From Flavobacterium haoranii (GTDB lineage: Bacteria; Bacteroidota; Bacteroidia; Flavobacteriales; Flavobacteriaceae), in contig QKBC01000010.1 of assembly GCA_003246205.1 (NCBI GenBank), positions 1 to 64,000 on the forward strand: 64,000 nucleotides of DNA. The letters are read 5' to 3'. The notes beneath the pieces are model-generated. The model had not been told where the DNA came from and searched no databases. It saw only the letters and a list, made by a program, of their open reading frames with translations. Position 1 is the first letter of the stretch. Each line of letters begins with the position of its first letter. Below, one piece after another: positions 31,507 through 41,085 of the stretch. The translations under genes were made by a program, and so were the position numbers.

Positions 31507-33055
31507 ATTTTATTATTTTAATATAAGTAGGAGTTTCATTTTTCTGTTTAATTATTTTTAAAAAATATATACCACATTTTAAATCTGTGAAATTATAATT
31601 TTTAGTAAAAATAGAATTGCTGACTGGAGCCTCTTTTTCTAAAATTTTGACAAGTTTTCCGTTGATATCAAATAATTCAATTGAAAGAACTAAATCATCT
31701 AGATTATCTATTTTTAACGTTATAAAATCAATGACAGGATTAGGATAAACTTTTAAACTGTTTGCAGTTTCAAAGTTAGAAGCTGTTAAATTATTATCAT
31801 TAGTAACTCGACAAGTAATTTGATTACTACTTTTATTTCCAACCATTATGATTTTGTTATCACTTTGTATAGACAAGCTTCTAAAATAATCATGCCCTGC
31901 TCCAAAATTTGTACTAAATAATCCGTTAACTCCAAAGTTTTGATTTAAAACTCCGTTTGCGTTATAACTTTCCAGACCAAAATCGTAGTTTGAAGTAGAA
32001 CCGTAGCTATAACCTACAAGTAAATTATTATTTGAATCAAAATTTAGATCATTTGCAAAACTAGATAGATTAGTTCCAAAATCTTTTACAATCAAGCCAT
32101 TATTTCCAAAGTTACTATCTAACATTCCATCTAGATTATACTTTGCGATCAAAGCATTATATTTTGAATTACTAGTTGCGCCACTTACATAAATAGCATT
32201 ATTTTTAATAACACATTTTGTAAAAGTTGATAAATTATTAATTTGACCTTGTACTATTCCATTGCCATTTAGTCCAAAAGTATTGTCAATATTTCCATTA
32301 GAATCGTATTTTACTATTAAATGTTCTGTGGAATAAGGAGTGTTATTACCAACAGCAATAATTTTGTCATCATCAGTAAGTTTCAGATCTAAAATTCGAC
32401 CTCCATTTATTCCGGAAGTGCAAGTATAACCGTTTGTTCCAAAAGTAGTGTCGATATCACCATTATTTAAAAACCTTACAAGGCCAAATGTGTTTATGTT
32501 TGAGATAGCTAAATTTTCAATTTCGCCACCTGCAACAATTTTTCCATCGCTTTGTATCGCTATAGAATTTATCGTTTGAGAATCATTTAAATTAATACTT
32601 GTTATGCCATTAGTACCAAAAGTGGTGTCTAAATTGCCGTCGATATTTAGGCGTAGAACCATTATTTCGCTTGCTTGATTATTTCCTGCCGGTTTGTAGG
32701 AAGTTCCGGCAACAACAATTTTTCCATCATTTTGTAAAGCAATTGCACTACCTGTGCAATAATCATCAATTAGCACAGATACTACGCCATTGTTTCCAAA
32801 GCTATTGTCAATAGTTCCATTGGGTAAATATCTTGTTATAATACATGACGAGCCCGATGCAAAAGAATTATCATTTCCTACAATGATAATTTTTCCGTTT
32901 GGTTGAATTTCAGAATCGTATGATTGACAATTAGGGCCAAAGCTATTTGAGGTTTGACCATTTGTACCATAAGTGTCATCTAAGGTGCCTAATTGCGAAA
33001 ATGCAGAAATTGAAAAGAACAAAATAAATAGGTTAGAGAGCAATTTTGTTTTCAT
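31505..33055 (-). CDS. Delta-60 repeat protein with T9SS type A sorting domain
   Basis: 516 residues. Signal peptide about 1-20 (FFSISAFSQ). Seven delta-60-type repeats are spaced about 55-60 residues apart, each with a core like IDNSFGNNG or LDTTFGTNG, forming a beta-propeller-like surface domain. The last 75 residues (LKVYPNPVIDFITLKID ... GIYFLKIIKQ) are a T9SS sorting domain, so it is secreted to the surface. Function unknown. The whole gene is bracketed by two near-identical 46-47 bp direct repeats, suggesting it arrived or was duplicated as a unit. Confidence 0.85.
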   Translation of the reverse strand: MKTKLLSNLFILFFSISAFSQLGTLDDTYGTNGQTSNSFGPNCQSYDSEIQPNGKIIIVGNDNSFASGSSCIITRYLPNGTIDNSFGNNGVVSVLIDDYCTGSAIALQNDGKIVVAGTSYKPAGNNQASEIMVLRLNIDGNLDTTFGTNGITSINLNDSQTINSIAIQSDGKIVAGGEIENLAISNINTFGLVRFLNNGDIDTTFGTNGYTCTSGINGGRILDLKLTDDDKIIAVGNNTPYSTEHLIVKYDSNGNIDNTFGLNGNGIVQGQINNLSTFTKCVIKNNAIYVSGATSNSKYNALIAKYNLDGMLDSNFGNNGLIVKDFGTNLSSFANDLNFDSNNNLLVGYSYGSTSNYDFGLESYNANGVLNQNFGVNGLFSTNFGAGHDYFRSLSIQSDNKIIMVGNKSSNQITCRVTNDNNLTASNFETANSLKVYPNPVIDFITLKIDNLDDLVLSIELFDINGKLVKILEKEAPVSNSIFTKNYNFTDLKCGIYFLKIIKQKNETPTYIKIIK

Positions 33056-33228
33056 AAAAATAGGGTTGTTTTTAAGCTTTACAAGTATACTGAAATATCA
33101 TTTATAAGTGAAAAAAATAGTTCAAATTAACCTAATTTTATAAAATTTTTAGGAATATTGATTATGTTAGGTAGTTTACTGATACTTGTTTTTTTCGGTA
33201 GTCGTAAGGTCTAGACTAAAATGCTTCG

Positions 33229-33275
33229 ATCAATTAGAACATAAAAAAAATCCCTCGAAAGAGGGATTTTTTGTT
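33229..33275. repeat. Direct repeat copy 2 (contains terminator)
   Basis: 47 bp copy of 31461-31506, differing by one extra A. Its hairpin (33250-33272) ends the leftward PEBP-protein transcript. Fourteen bases beyond the hairpin are also shared with copy 1, so the repeat is more than a convergent terminator. Confidence 0.85.
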
Positions 33276-33297
33276 TCTAAGGATTTTTTTTTAAATA

Positions 33298-33846
33298 CTA
33301 TCGTTGGTAATAAGTTACGATACTGGCTTTAGCCAAAGTATTGTTCCAAAGATAAAAACCAACTAGAGCAGGAGTAGTGTTTTCATCAAGACCTAATGTA
33401 TCGGTTTTTAAAGCATAAACCGTGATAATATATTGGTGAAATCCGTGTCCTTCCGGCGGGCAAGGACCTCCATATCCTTTAGTTCCATAATCTGTTACAC
33501 TTTGGATTGCGCCTTTCGGAGTTAAATTAAGCTTTATGTTTCCGGCGTTTGAAACTAATTCCTTTACGTTAGCAGGAATGTCAAATACTACCCAATGCCA
33601 AAATCCGCTTCCTGTTGGTGCATCAGGATCGTACATTGTTACGGCAAAACTTTTTGTTCCTTGCGGTGCATTTTTCCAAGATAATTGAGGTGATTGATTA
33701 TCTCCTGTACATCCGAAACCGTTGAATACTTGTGTTTTAGTAGCTTCTCCGCCCAAGTCGTTACTGGATAAGGTAAATGTATTTTGTCCGAAAAGGGTAA
33801 CTGAGAACAATAAGGACAGTACCCAGATTAAATTTGCTTTTTTCAT
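33298..33846 (-). CDS. Secreted PEBP / YbhB-YbcL family protein
   Basis: 182 residues from ATG 33846; a start at 33873 is possible but would spoil the signal peptide. Signal peptide about 1-22 (LLFSVTLFGQ). PEBP motifs are present: YDPDAPTGSGFWHWVVFDIP (about 73-92) and GPCPPEGHGFHQYIITVYAL (about 134-153), the phospholipid/anion-binding pocket of Raf-kinase-inhibitor-like proteins. The bacterial role is unknown. It lies just downstream of an AraC regulator gene in the same direction. Confidence 0.85.
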   Translation of the reverse strand: MKKANLIWVLSLLFSVTLFGQNTFTLSSNDLGGEATKTQVFNGFGCTGDNQSPQLSWKNAPQGTKSFAVTMYDPDAPTGSGFWHWVVFDIPANVKELVSNAGNIKLNLTPKGAIQSVTDYGTKGYGGPCPPEGHGFHQYIITVYALKTDTLGLDENTTPALVGFYLWNNTLAKASIVTYYQR

Positions 33847-33933
33847 TTTGTTAGGATTTAATGTTTTAAGCAAAATTAGGGTAAATGCTGCCGGATGAAT
33901 TTAGAAGATGGTTCAAAAACTGTTGCTAAAAGC

Positions 33934-34770
33934 TCAACTTTTAACCTGCTGTTTGGGCGTAATGCCGTATTTTGATTTATAGGCTTGAATGAAGCTCGAC
34001 AAATTTTCATAGCCTACTTCAAAATAGATCTCGGAGGAACTTTTTTGTCTTTGATGGAGTAAAAAATGGGCGTGTTCCAACCTTTTGTTCTGAAACCATT
34101 TACTAGGAGATTCGGAATAATGTTTTTCAAATTCTCTTTTAAATGTAGAAACGCTCATTCCACACAGGAAGGATAATTCTTTTAAAGATAATTTACTCAA
34201 TTGGTTGCTTTCGATCGTACGAATGAATTTTTGACTGATATCATTACTGTTTACGGTTAATGAATGCAGGAATTCACTGCCGTACATTTCGGTGAGATAA
34301 AGCATGATCTCTTCAAATTTAACAACAAGCAGCTTTTCTTGGATATTTTTTGGAAGTTTTGAAATATCTAACAAACTGTCGACAAAACGTCGGATAAAGT
34401 CATCGTATGCAAAGGCGTGAACGGATTGAGATTCTGTTGGTTCGCTTGGAGTTACTTTTGTTTTCCGAAGAAATTCTAATACGGTTTCGTTCGAAAAAAA
34501 GAAAAGAATACTTCTGTAATTTTTGACTTTGGAAAGTTTTTCGGTCATTAAACAATGTCCGGATTTCATTAAGAGAAATTTGGAATTATCGATAGATAAA
34601 AAAGAGTTGTCAAATACCACATCTTTAGTTCCTTCGGTCAGGAAGCTAAGTATATTTTGGTTTAAGACAATTTGTTTTCTTGCTGCTTCTTGCGAACTGG
34701 AATAATCGTAAACCTGAACGCTTTGCGATGCGTCTAAATTCAGTTCGTTTGGAATTGTAATTATTTTCAT
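33934..34770 (-). CDS. AraC-family transcriptional regulator
   Basis: 278 residues from ATG 34770, which overlaps the acetyltransferase stop by 4 nt (ATGA). A longer frame to 34848 is inside that gene and rejected. The N-terminal half (about 1-165) is a ligand/dimer domain without a recognised fold. The C-terminal half has two helix-turn-helix motifs (LKELSFLCGMSVSTFKREF and SSEIYFEVGYENLSSFIQAY, then GITPKQ). The coupling implies a shared operon with the Vat-like gene and maybe the PEBP gene. Confidence 0.88.
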   Translation of the reverse strand: MKIITIPNELNLDASQSVQVYDYSSSQEAARKQIVLNQNILSFLTEGTKDVVFDNSFLSIDNSKFLLMKSGHCLMTEKLSKVKNYRSILFFFSNETVLEFLRKTKVTPSEPTESQSVHAFAYDDFIRRFVDSLLDISKLPKNIQEKLLVVKFEEIMLYLTEMYGSEFLHSLTVNSNDISQKFIRTIESNQLSKLSLKELSFLCGMSVSTFKREFEKHYSESPSKWFQNKRLEHAHFLLHQRQKSSSEIYFEVGYENLSSFIQAYKSKYGITPKQQVKS

Positions 34771-35390
34771 GGTAGTAGGGTATTGATGTTGTCGCCTGTT
34801 AAATGCTGTACATTTTTTGTGATTTTTTCGATATCCCAATTCCACCATTTGAGTTCCAATAGTCGGGCAATTTTTTCTTCGGAAAATCGTTTTTTGATTT
34901 CCTGCGCCGGATTTCCGCCCACAATTGTATAGGGTTCAACATCCTTAACGACTGTTGCATTTGTAGCAATGATCGCTCCGTCACCAATTGTAACTCCTGC
35001 CATGATCGTAGCATTGTACCCGATCCAGACGTCATTTCCAATAACAATATCGCCTTTTTGCGGATAGCTTTTTTCTTCCATGGCTTTTTCCCAACCGTTC
35101 CCGAAAATAGCAAAAGGATAAGTGGTCAATGCCTGTGTTAAATGATTGGCTCCGTTCATAATGAATTTTACATCAGAAGCGATCATACAAAATTTTCCGA
35201 TTACTAAGCGGTCACCAATGAAATCAAAATGGTATTTCACATTTTTTTCGAAATTCTCAACATTTTCAAAATCATCGTAATAGGTGTAATCGCCAACGAT
35301 AATATTCGGATTCTTAATGCTATTTTTCAGAAAGCAAAGCCTGTCGTAATGTTCAAGCGGGAAAATGGTATTTTTATCGGGTCCTTTCAT
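34767..35390 (-). CDS. Vat/XAT-family O-acetyltransferase (streptogramin A / chloramphenicol type)
   Basis: 207 residues with left-handed beta-helix hexapeptide repeats (VIGKFCMIA, DIVIGNDVWIGYNATIMAGVTIGDGAIIATNATVV). His83 in MNGANHLTQ is in the place of the catalytic His of Vat enzymes. The C-terminal VGGNPAQEIKKRF and WWNWDIEKI are family features. Vat/CatB enzymes transfer acetyl from acetyl-CoA to antibiotics and may confer resistance; chromosomal homologues often act on unknown substrates. Coupled to an AraC regulator. Confidence 0.85.
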   Translation of the reverse strand: MKGPDKNTIFPLEHYDRLCFLKNSIKNPNIIVGDYTYYDDFENVENFEKNVKYHFDFIGDRLVIGKFCMIASDVKFIMNGANHLTQALTTYPFAIFGNGWEKAMEEKSYPQKGDIVIGNDVWIGYNATIMAGVTIGDGAIIATNATVVKDVEPYTIVGGNPAQEIKKRFSEEKIARLLELKWWNWDIEKITKNVQHLTGDNINTLLP

Positions 35391-35416
35391 GTTGATGTTT
35401 TAAGTAATGTTGGATT

Positions 35417-36142
35417 CTATTTTCCGATTGATCCTAATTCGTCTTTAATATCGGTTCTTTCAGTGAGCTTTGTTGGATTTATGCTCCAAGATTCAGCAAT
35501 TTTCATTACAAGTTCTTCGTCAGCATACTCTAAATCATCTCGTTCCCAATAATCATCTAATTCAGCTTCTTTGGAGAAGGAGTTAAATAGATTTAATCCT
35601 ATTTCAGGTTTTGTAGGCTCTCCGAATACTTTTATATTCTCACCACTCTCTCCAATATAAGAATATATTCTTTCTATTTTGCCATTTACGGATTTCATCC
35701 AGCTATGATATTCCACAACTCTGTGTGTCCCGAAAAATTGAGCTTCATTAAATTCAAAACTTAATTTATTGAGTATTTTTTCAAGTTTTTCAATACTTTC
35801 TTTACTATCTCCTTGGGGCAATCCCATGCCTACAATCAGAGTCCATTCCCCAATTTGAGGCGTTATAAAAATGTCACTTTTGTAAGCCCGTTTAATTCCA
35901 TTTTTCCAATTTGAAGGTTGAATGTTTTTTAAACCAAGAATATTAGCAATTTCTGTTTTTTTATTAGTTTTTACCGCTATCCAAACTATTTTGTATCCAA
36001 AATCAACTGGCTCATCAGGATTGATTAGAGTTTTATTATAATTTGGTGTTGCATTATACTCAGCAGTTATACCATTTCGTTTTGCAAACCAAACCGTAAA
36101 AGAGATAAAAGAAATAATTCCTATTATAATCAATATTTTCAT
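35417..36142 (-). CDS. Hypothetical single-TM protein
   Basis: 241 residues, unrecognised. A hydrophobic N-terminal segment (about 1-19, ILIIIGIISFISFTVWF) is a membrane anchor or signal. The rest is soluble and acidic with EFNEAQFFGTHRVVEYHSWM and GEWTLIVGMGLP. These segments recall immunity or SMI1-like small proteins, but no domain can be named. It lies 27 nt upstream of the Vat-like gene in the same direction. Confidence 0.6.
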   Translation of the reverse strand: MKILIIIGIISFISFTVWFAKRNGITAEYNATPNYNKTLINPDEPVDFGYKIVWIAVKTNKKTEIANILGLKNIQPSNWKNGIKRAYKSDIFITPQIGEWTLIVGMGLPQGDSKESIEKLEKILNKLSFEFNEAQFFGTHRVVEYHSWMKSVNGKIERIYSYIGESGENIKVFGEPTKPEIGLNLFNSFSKEAELDDYWERDDLEYADEELVMKIAESWSINPTKLTERTDIKDELGSIGK

Positions 36143-36239
36143 TTTGCTATTTTTTCGGTAAGAGAGTAACAGTACCAGTCAAAAACAAATATATAACTTT
36201 TATAAAACCAATTAAGCTTAAGTAAAGAATTTAAAAGGT

Positions 36240-36746
36240 TTAAATAAACTGTTCGGGAGACATGATTTTATTTTCAGCGTTTTGTTTTACAGTGTTCAGA
36301 GCATTTGTTAAATAACCTTTCATACTTTTCTTAACAATTGAGTTTACAAATAATTCGGATACTTTGTTTTTTGGAAAAAGATTGTAATTCCATTCTATTT
36401 TTGTCTGATTGTTATCTGTAGTCGTAAAAGTCCAGTTGCCTTCAATTTTAGAAACCATATATTTTAGTGAGGAAGTAAAATTTTCCACCCGATAGGAAAA
36501 AAAGGAATGAGGTTCAACGCAGGTTAAGGTTTCGAAAACCTGAGTTTTATCTTCAAAAAAAATAGTTCTGGAAAGCCCTGCTTGTGTCCAGGTTCCTTTT
36601 AGGTCTGTTCCTGTTACACTTGGAAGAATTCCGTGTTTTTTGAAAATATCAGACAAATCAGATTGAATGGCAGCATTAAAAGTTTCTTTTTTAGATGCGT
36701 TTACAGTCATAATAACTTTTACTTGTACAAAATTAGTCTTTTCCAT
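36240..36746 (-). CDS. SRPBCC (START-like) family protein
   Basis: 168 residues. It follows the helix-grip pattern: KVIMTVNASKKETFNAAIQ at the start, WTFTTTDNNQTKIEWNYNLFP in the middle, and a long C-terminal helix. The fold binds hydrophobic ligands. No signal peptide. It lies 77 nt downstream of a Crp-type regulator gene in the same direction, a likely regulator-target pair. Confidence 0.75.
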   Translation of the reverse strand: MEKTNFVQVKVIMTVNASKKETFNAAIQSDLSDIFKKHGILPSVTGTDLKGTWTQAGLSRTIFFEDKTQVFETLTCVEPHSFFSYRVENFTSSLKYMVSKIEGNWTFTTTDNNQTKIEWNYNLFPKNKVSELFVNSIVKKSMKGYLTNALNTVKQNAENKIMSPEQFI

Positions 36747-36823
36747 TTTTTTAATTATTTAGTGATGGTGCAAAAATGGGAGACTTAATTTTTATTTTTT
36801 TTGCCAAATGGTAAAAAGTGAAT

Positions 36824-37390
36824 TTAAATGCTTCTTCTAATTCTGCTTAAAGAAGATTGGGTGATACCTAAATAGGAAGCCAACATAGAAAGTGGTATGC
36901 GATTGGCTAGTTTGGGGTATTGTTTTAAAAAATTCAAGTAACGGGTTGAAGCATCTTCAGAAAGCATAGGACTTATTCGGGTTACTTTTTCTACAAGAGC
37001 TTTAGCAATGATCTTACTAATGATATCATCCCAATTCGGTATAGCTTCTGATAATTCTTCCATTTGTTCGCGTGTAATAACAAATAGTTCACAGGTTGAA
37101 ACGGCTTGTAAATATTCAGAAGAAGGAATTTGCGTATTATAACTGTTTAAATCTACGGCAAAATTATTTTCGTCCAGAAAATAACGGGTTATTTCATCTC
37201 CTTTGTTGTTAAAAAAGCAAACTCTTATAATTCCACTTTTTATAAAAGCAATTTGTTTGGCAGTTTTACCTGCTTCTGAAAAATAATCTCCTTTTTGAAT
37301 TATTACAGCATAGAATTTGGATTGAACTAAATTAATTTCTTCAGCATTTAATTTCCCAAATTGTAGCAAGTAGTCTATTAAAGCATTCAT
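36824..37390 (-). CDS. Crp/Fnr-family regulator
   Basis: 188 residues from ATG 37390 (MNALIDYLLQ). The frame opens at 37468 but overlaps the upstream hydrolase gene, so the internal start is chosen. The cNMP-binding-like barrel is about 20-115 (IQKGDYFSEAG, IAFIKSGIIRVCF). The C-terminal winged helix is short (PLSMLASYLGITQSSLSRIRRSI). Members of this subgroup in Bacteroidota lack a clear cyclic-nucleotide pocket. Confidence 0.82.
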   Translation of the reverse strand: MNALIDYLLQFGKLNAEEINLVQSKFYAVIIQKGDYFSEAGKTAKQIAFIKSGIIRVCFFNNKGDEITRYFLDENNFAVDLNSYNTQIPSSEYLQAVSTCELFVITREQMEELSEAIPNWDDIISKIIAKALVEKVTRISPMLSEDASTRYLNFLKQYPKLANRIPLSMLASYLGITQSSLSRIRRSI

Positions 37391-37430
37391 AGGGTAAAGA
37401 TAATGAGATTTAAGTTGAAAGATAGCTGGA

Positions 37431-38393
37431 TTACTCCTGTAATTGCCGAAAAAAGAACTTGATGACATCCATATTTACGGCTGAAGTGGTCCAGTGCCCT
37501 ACCTCTTCATAAGTAGTGAATTGGGCATTGATACCTTCTTGTGTATAAATTGACTGGCATGCTTTCCAACGTTCCTGTACGTTGTCTCCAAGGGTAAGGT
37601 TAATGAGCCTACGTTCACTATCGTTATAAGCATCTTCAAACTGAACCGCATCGTTAGTGTCCAGTTGTCCCATGTAGATGTATTGCGGTATTTTTTTATA
37701 GGAAACACTGTTGAATGTTTTTTTAAACAGTTTTTTAAAGTCACCGATTCCTAAAGGATAATTAAAGGAGTGGTTTTGGTATTGTTTTAGCGGAAGCATT
37801 AATTCTCCGTTCAGGCCTCCCATAGCAGCTGCTTGTATGATTTCGGGATGCAGGAATAAAAAGCGGTTGGTAAAGGATCCCGAAGCTGAAAATCCATTCA
37901 TAAAAACTTTGTTGTACACAGGAATATCTAGTTTTTTTAAGGTTTCATGAGCATCGTTTATCATGGCAATTAATTGCAGGTCGAGCCGTTTTAATGCTTT
38001 CGACTTTTCCAATATAACATCTCTGTCCAATGCGTGGGTGTATGTTAACGGTTCAGAATCCGGTCTTGGGAAAATAGGAACCAAAAGCGGAATCTTTAAC
38101 ATAGTGGCAATATTGTTTCCAACAGAACTTACTGAAGCCAAGTGTAAGGCGCTTTCTTGATGAACGCTTATTGAGTCTGAAGTTCTTCCGGTGTTGTTGG
38201 GTTCAACCAATAAGTAGGTTAATTTTCCTTTGGGTGTTTCTTTCGGTATAAAAAGAATATAAGAATGCTGAAATCCTTTCTCTGGTTTAGCATTAATAAT
38301 CAGAATACTATCTTGGATGAAAACTTGATTTTTAGTTTGGCTGAAAGAAAACAGAGAAAACAGAAAAAATAATAGGGTGTAATACGTTGTCAT
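37431..38393 (-). CDS. Secreted alpha/beta-hydrolase-like protein
   Basis: 320 residues with signal peptide about 1-18 (LFFLFSLFSFSQ). The nucleophile elbow is NGFSASGSF (Ser near residue 171), and EVGHWTT near the C-terminus carries the likely catalytic His. The fold resembles esterase/PHB-depolymerase-like hydrolases. Substrate unknown. It is probably periplasmic or exported by Sec only, as no T9SS tail is seen. Confidence 0.75.
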   Translation of the reverse strand: MTTYYTLLFFLFSLFSFSQTKNQVFIQDSILIINAKPEKGFQHSYILFIPKETPKGKLTYLLVEPNNTGRTSDSISVHQESALHLASVSSVGNNIATMLKIPLLVPIFPRPDSEPLTYTHALDRDVILEKSKALKRLDLQLIAMINDAHETLKKLDIPVYNKVFMNGFSASGSFTNRFLFLHPEIIQAAAMGGLNGELMLPLKQYQNHSFNYPLGIGDFKKLFKKTFNSVSYKKIPQYIYMGQLDTNDAVQFEDAYNDSERRLINLTLGDNVQERWKACQSIYTQEGINAQFTTYEEVGHWTTSAVNMDVIKFFFRQLQE

Positions 38394-38513
38394 TTTGGCG
38401 TTTTTTATTCAGACGAACCAAAATTAAAAGTGTTACACTTATTTGTGGAATTTCTAAAGAATAAGAACCAATAAAAAAGAAATGTATAGAAGAAAAAACT
38501 ACTTTAGTTTTGA

Positions 38514-41024
38514 CTATAACACGATGGTGAATGTTGTTCCGGAATTAACCTGACTATCAACTGTAATTGTCCCGCCTAATGATTCTATTTGGTTTTTTGT
38601 CATAAATAATCCGACTCCTTTGGCATCTTTATTTCGATGGAATGTTTTATTAAGACCAAATAGTTTTGTTCCATATTTTTCTAAATCTATTCCTAAACCA
38701 TTGTCGGTAAAAGCCAATATTGTTTTACCTTTTTCAGTATAGGAAGATTTAATCAGGATTATCGGTGCTTGTTCTGATGAACTGTATTTAATAGCATTGG
38801 TAATCATATTCAGGAAGATACTTTCCAAGTAAGTTCTTTTATATTTTACTTTTCCAACAGCACTGAAATCCGATACAATCGTTGCTTTGGATTCCATGAT
38901 TTGGCCAGTCAGTATCTCTTTTGTCTTTTCAAGAATCTCATTAAAATCAAGGAATTCCAGATCATCATTAGTGCTTTCTTTTATTTTAAGTGTTTCAACC
39001 AAAGTATCTAATGTTTCGGACAGGTGGCCAATTACGATTTGAAATTTCGACATTAACAGATCTTTCTCTTCCGGATCAGTAGTGTCTTTGTATAAGTAAT
39101 CGAGAGTAATCAAATTAGCAACGGGAGATCTTAAATTGTGCGATATGATATGAGCAAAACTGGCTAATTGTGAATTTTGACGGGTGAGTTTTTGAGTTAG
39201 TTCTTCCAGCTTTTTATTACTGCTAATCAGAGCTTCCTGAAGATGGATCGTTTCTGTTAAATCAGTAGCTATTTTCAGAAAGCCGGTAGTAACACCTTCG
39301 GCATTTTTTAATGCAGTGACGGAAAGCTGCATTTTTAAACTTGTATGGTCTTTGCGAATATATTTCCATTCGCGGGTATTGGGTTTTCCTTCACGGGTAG
39401 GTGCAAAAATGGCTTCTATTCCTTTAATTTCTTTTCCGTATTGTTTAGAAAGTTCTATTCCTCTTTTTTCCATTTCTTCTTTATCATGGAAAATTTCAGG
39501 TGTGTTTTTCCCGATCATTTCTTTGGCTTTATAGCCCAATAGTTTCTCGGCACCTGAATTAAAATAAGTAATAACACCATCTAAATTGGTTCCGATGATT
39601 GATATTTCTGTGGCCGATCGCATAATGGCATTCAATTGTGCCAATAGATTCGAAATTTTAAGTTCGAGTATTTTATATTTATTAATATCCTGAAACACGC
39701 CAAATAAGCGGATACATTTTCCGTTTCTAAATTCGGCTTCGCCTATTGCTCTTATCCAAATATTATTATTCTTTGCAGTGGTTATTTCGAGTTCTAAATC
39801 AAATGGTTTGCCCTCTCGTACGGCTGTTTTAATAGCTTCTTGAATTTTTGATCTGCTTTCTCCTTTGTTGTAATATTGAATGGCAGCACTCAAAGTCGGT
39901 TGAAAATCATCTGGAACTTCATGTATTTTTTTGGTCAGTTTACTCCAATATAAACTTCCTTCGTTGGGTTCCAGTTCCCAAGCACCAATTCGAGCCACTT
40001 CACTAATTTTATCTAATATTTCATGTAGACGGTCTTGTTCAAGCCGTAACAGTTTATAGTTTGTAATATCACTTGTATAGATAATGATGCCGCCTATGTT
40101 ACCTTCTTCGTCCTGCCAAGGTCGTATATCCCATGTTAGCCATTGTACAGTTCCGTTTACACGTTCAAAAGGAGCTTCGTCATTTCGATTGATTTTACCA
40201 CTTAAGCATTCCTGATGGATCTGTTTCCATTCCTGGCCTATTTCCGGAAATACTTCATAATGCGATTTTCCAATGATGTCTTGTCCTACTAATCCGTAAT
40301 CTTCATACCATTTGGAAGAAGCAACCAGATAGTTCATGTTTTTATCGAACATGGCTATAGCACCGGGCATTTGTTTGACAAAAATGGTATAGCGTTCCCG
40401 ACTTTTTTCCAGTGATTTGTTTTTGGTTTGAATCTTTTGAATGAAAGGAAAAATTAAAGATGTCAGCAAAATAATGGTAAGTAATAATAAAACAGCGTAA
40501 ATAATAACTTCTGTTCGGGATATTTGCTTTAGTGTTTCTTTTCCGTATTTTTCATACAGGCCGACTTCGTTTTCCATTGCTGTCAGAAATTGGGATTGAG
40601 CTGTTTCCAGCGATTCTATAGCGGAGGATATTTCTTGTTTATTTTGAGATTGAAGAACTTGATTAGCAGCAAAGATCAGGTGGTTTATATTGGCTTTTGA
40701 AATCTTGATAGAATCAAATGAAGCCTTATTATGTATTGTGGTCGTATACTTTAGAATTATAGAATCTGCTTTTTGAAATTGCAATATAACATCGGTTAAC
40801 TCTTTTTTAGTTAATTGAATTTCCTGAGGATTTTCCCAGTTGTTCTGCTTAAGACGATAAGATAAGGTAAGCATTTTTTGGCTTAACATTCGTTGTCGTC
40901 CGGCTATATTAATAAGAGAAGAAACGCCTTCTTTCCTGGAAACCTGATATCCAATGTATAAATGACTAAGAAGTAATGACGTTAGTAAAATGAGCGCAAA
41001 TGCAGTTGTTTTTAATCTTCCCAT
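38514..41024 (-). CDS. Hybrid-free sensor histidine kinase with PilJ-type sensor and three PAS domains
   Basis: 836 residues. An N-terminal TM, then a type IV pili methyl-accepting (PilJ-N) sensor (about 30-165, NIAGRQRMLSQKMLTL), a second TM (about 178-198), PAS domains at about 205-325, 335-445 and 455-590, and the kinase core: H-box HIISHNLRSPVAN, N-box NMITNAIKYSS, G1 DNGLGIDLEKYG and G2 KGVGLFMTK. No receiver domain is fused and no response regulator gene is adjacent. PilJ-N sensors detect nitrate/nitrite or related anions in some proteins. The input here is unknown. Confidence 0.85.
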   Translation of the reverse strand: MGRLKTTAFALILLTSLLLSHLYIGYQVSRKEGVSSLINIAGRQRMLSQKMLTLSYRLKQNNWENPQEIQLTKKELTDVILQFQKADSIILKYTTTIHNKASFDSIKISKANINHLIFAANQVLQSQNKQEISSAIESLETAQSQFLTAMENEVGLYEKYGKETLKQISRTEVIIYAVLLLLTIILLTSLIFPFIQKIQTKNKSLEKSRERYTIFVKQMPGAIAMFDKNMNYLVASSKWYEDYGLVGQDIIGKSHYEVFPEIGQEWKQIHQECLSGKINRNDEAPFERVNGTVQWLTWDIRPWQDEEGNIGGIIIYTSDITNYKLLRLEQDRLHEILDKISEVARIGAWELEPNEGSLYWSKLTKKIHEVPDDFQPTLSAAIQYYNKGESRSKIQEAIKTAVREGKPFDLELEITTAKNNNIWIRAIGEAEFRNGKCIRLFGVFQDINKYKILELKISNLLAQLNAIMRSATEISIIGTNLDGVITYFNSGAEKLLGYKAKEMIGKNTPEIFHDKEEMEKRGIELSKQYGKEIKGIEAIFAPTREGKPNTREWKYIRKDHTSLKMQLSVTALKNAEGVTTGFLKIATDLTETIHLQEALISSNKKLEELTQKLTRQNSQLASFAHIISHNLRSPVANLITLDYLYKDTTDPEEKDLLMSKFQIVIGHLSETLDTLVETLKIKESTNDDLEFLDFNEILEKTKEILTGQIMESKATIVSDFSAVGKVKYKRTYLESIFLNMITNAIKYSSSEQAPIILIKSSYTEKGKTILAFTDNGLGIDLEKYGTKLFGLNKTFHRNKDAKGVGLFMTKNQIESLGGTITVDSQVNSGTTFTIVL

Positions 41025-41085
41025 TTTGGTAGGTATTACTAAGTTATATAGATAATAGTGAAGGGGGAAAATGATAAAACAGCGT

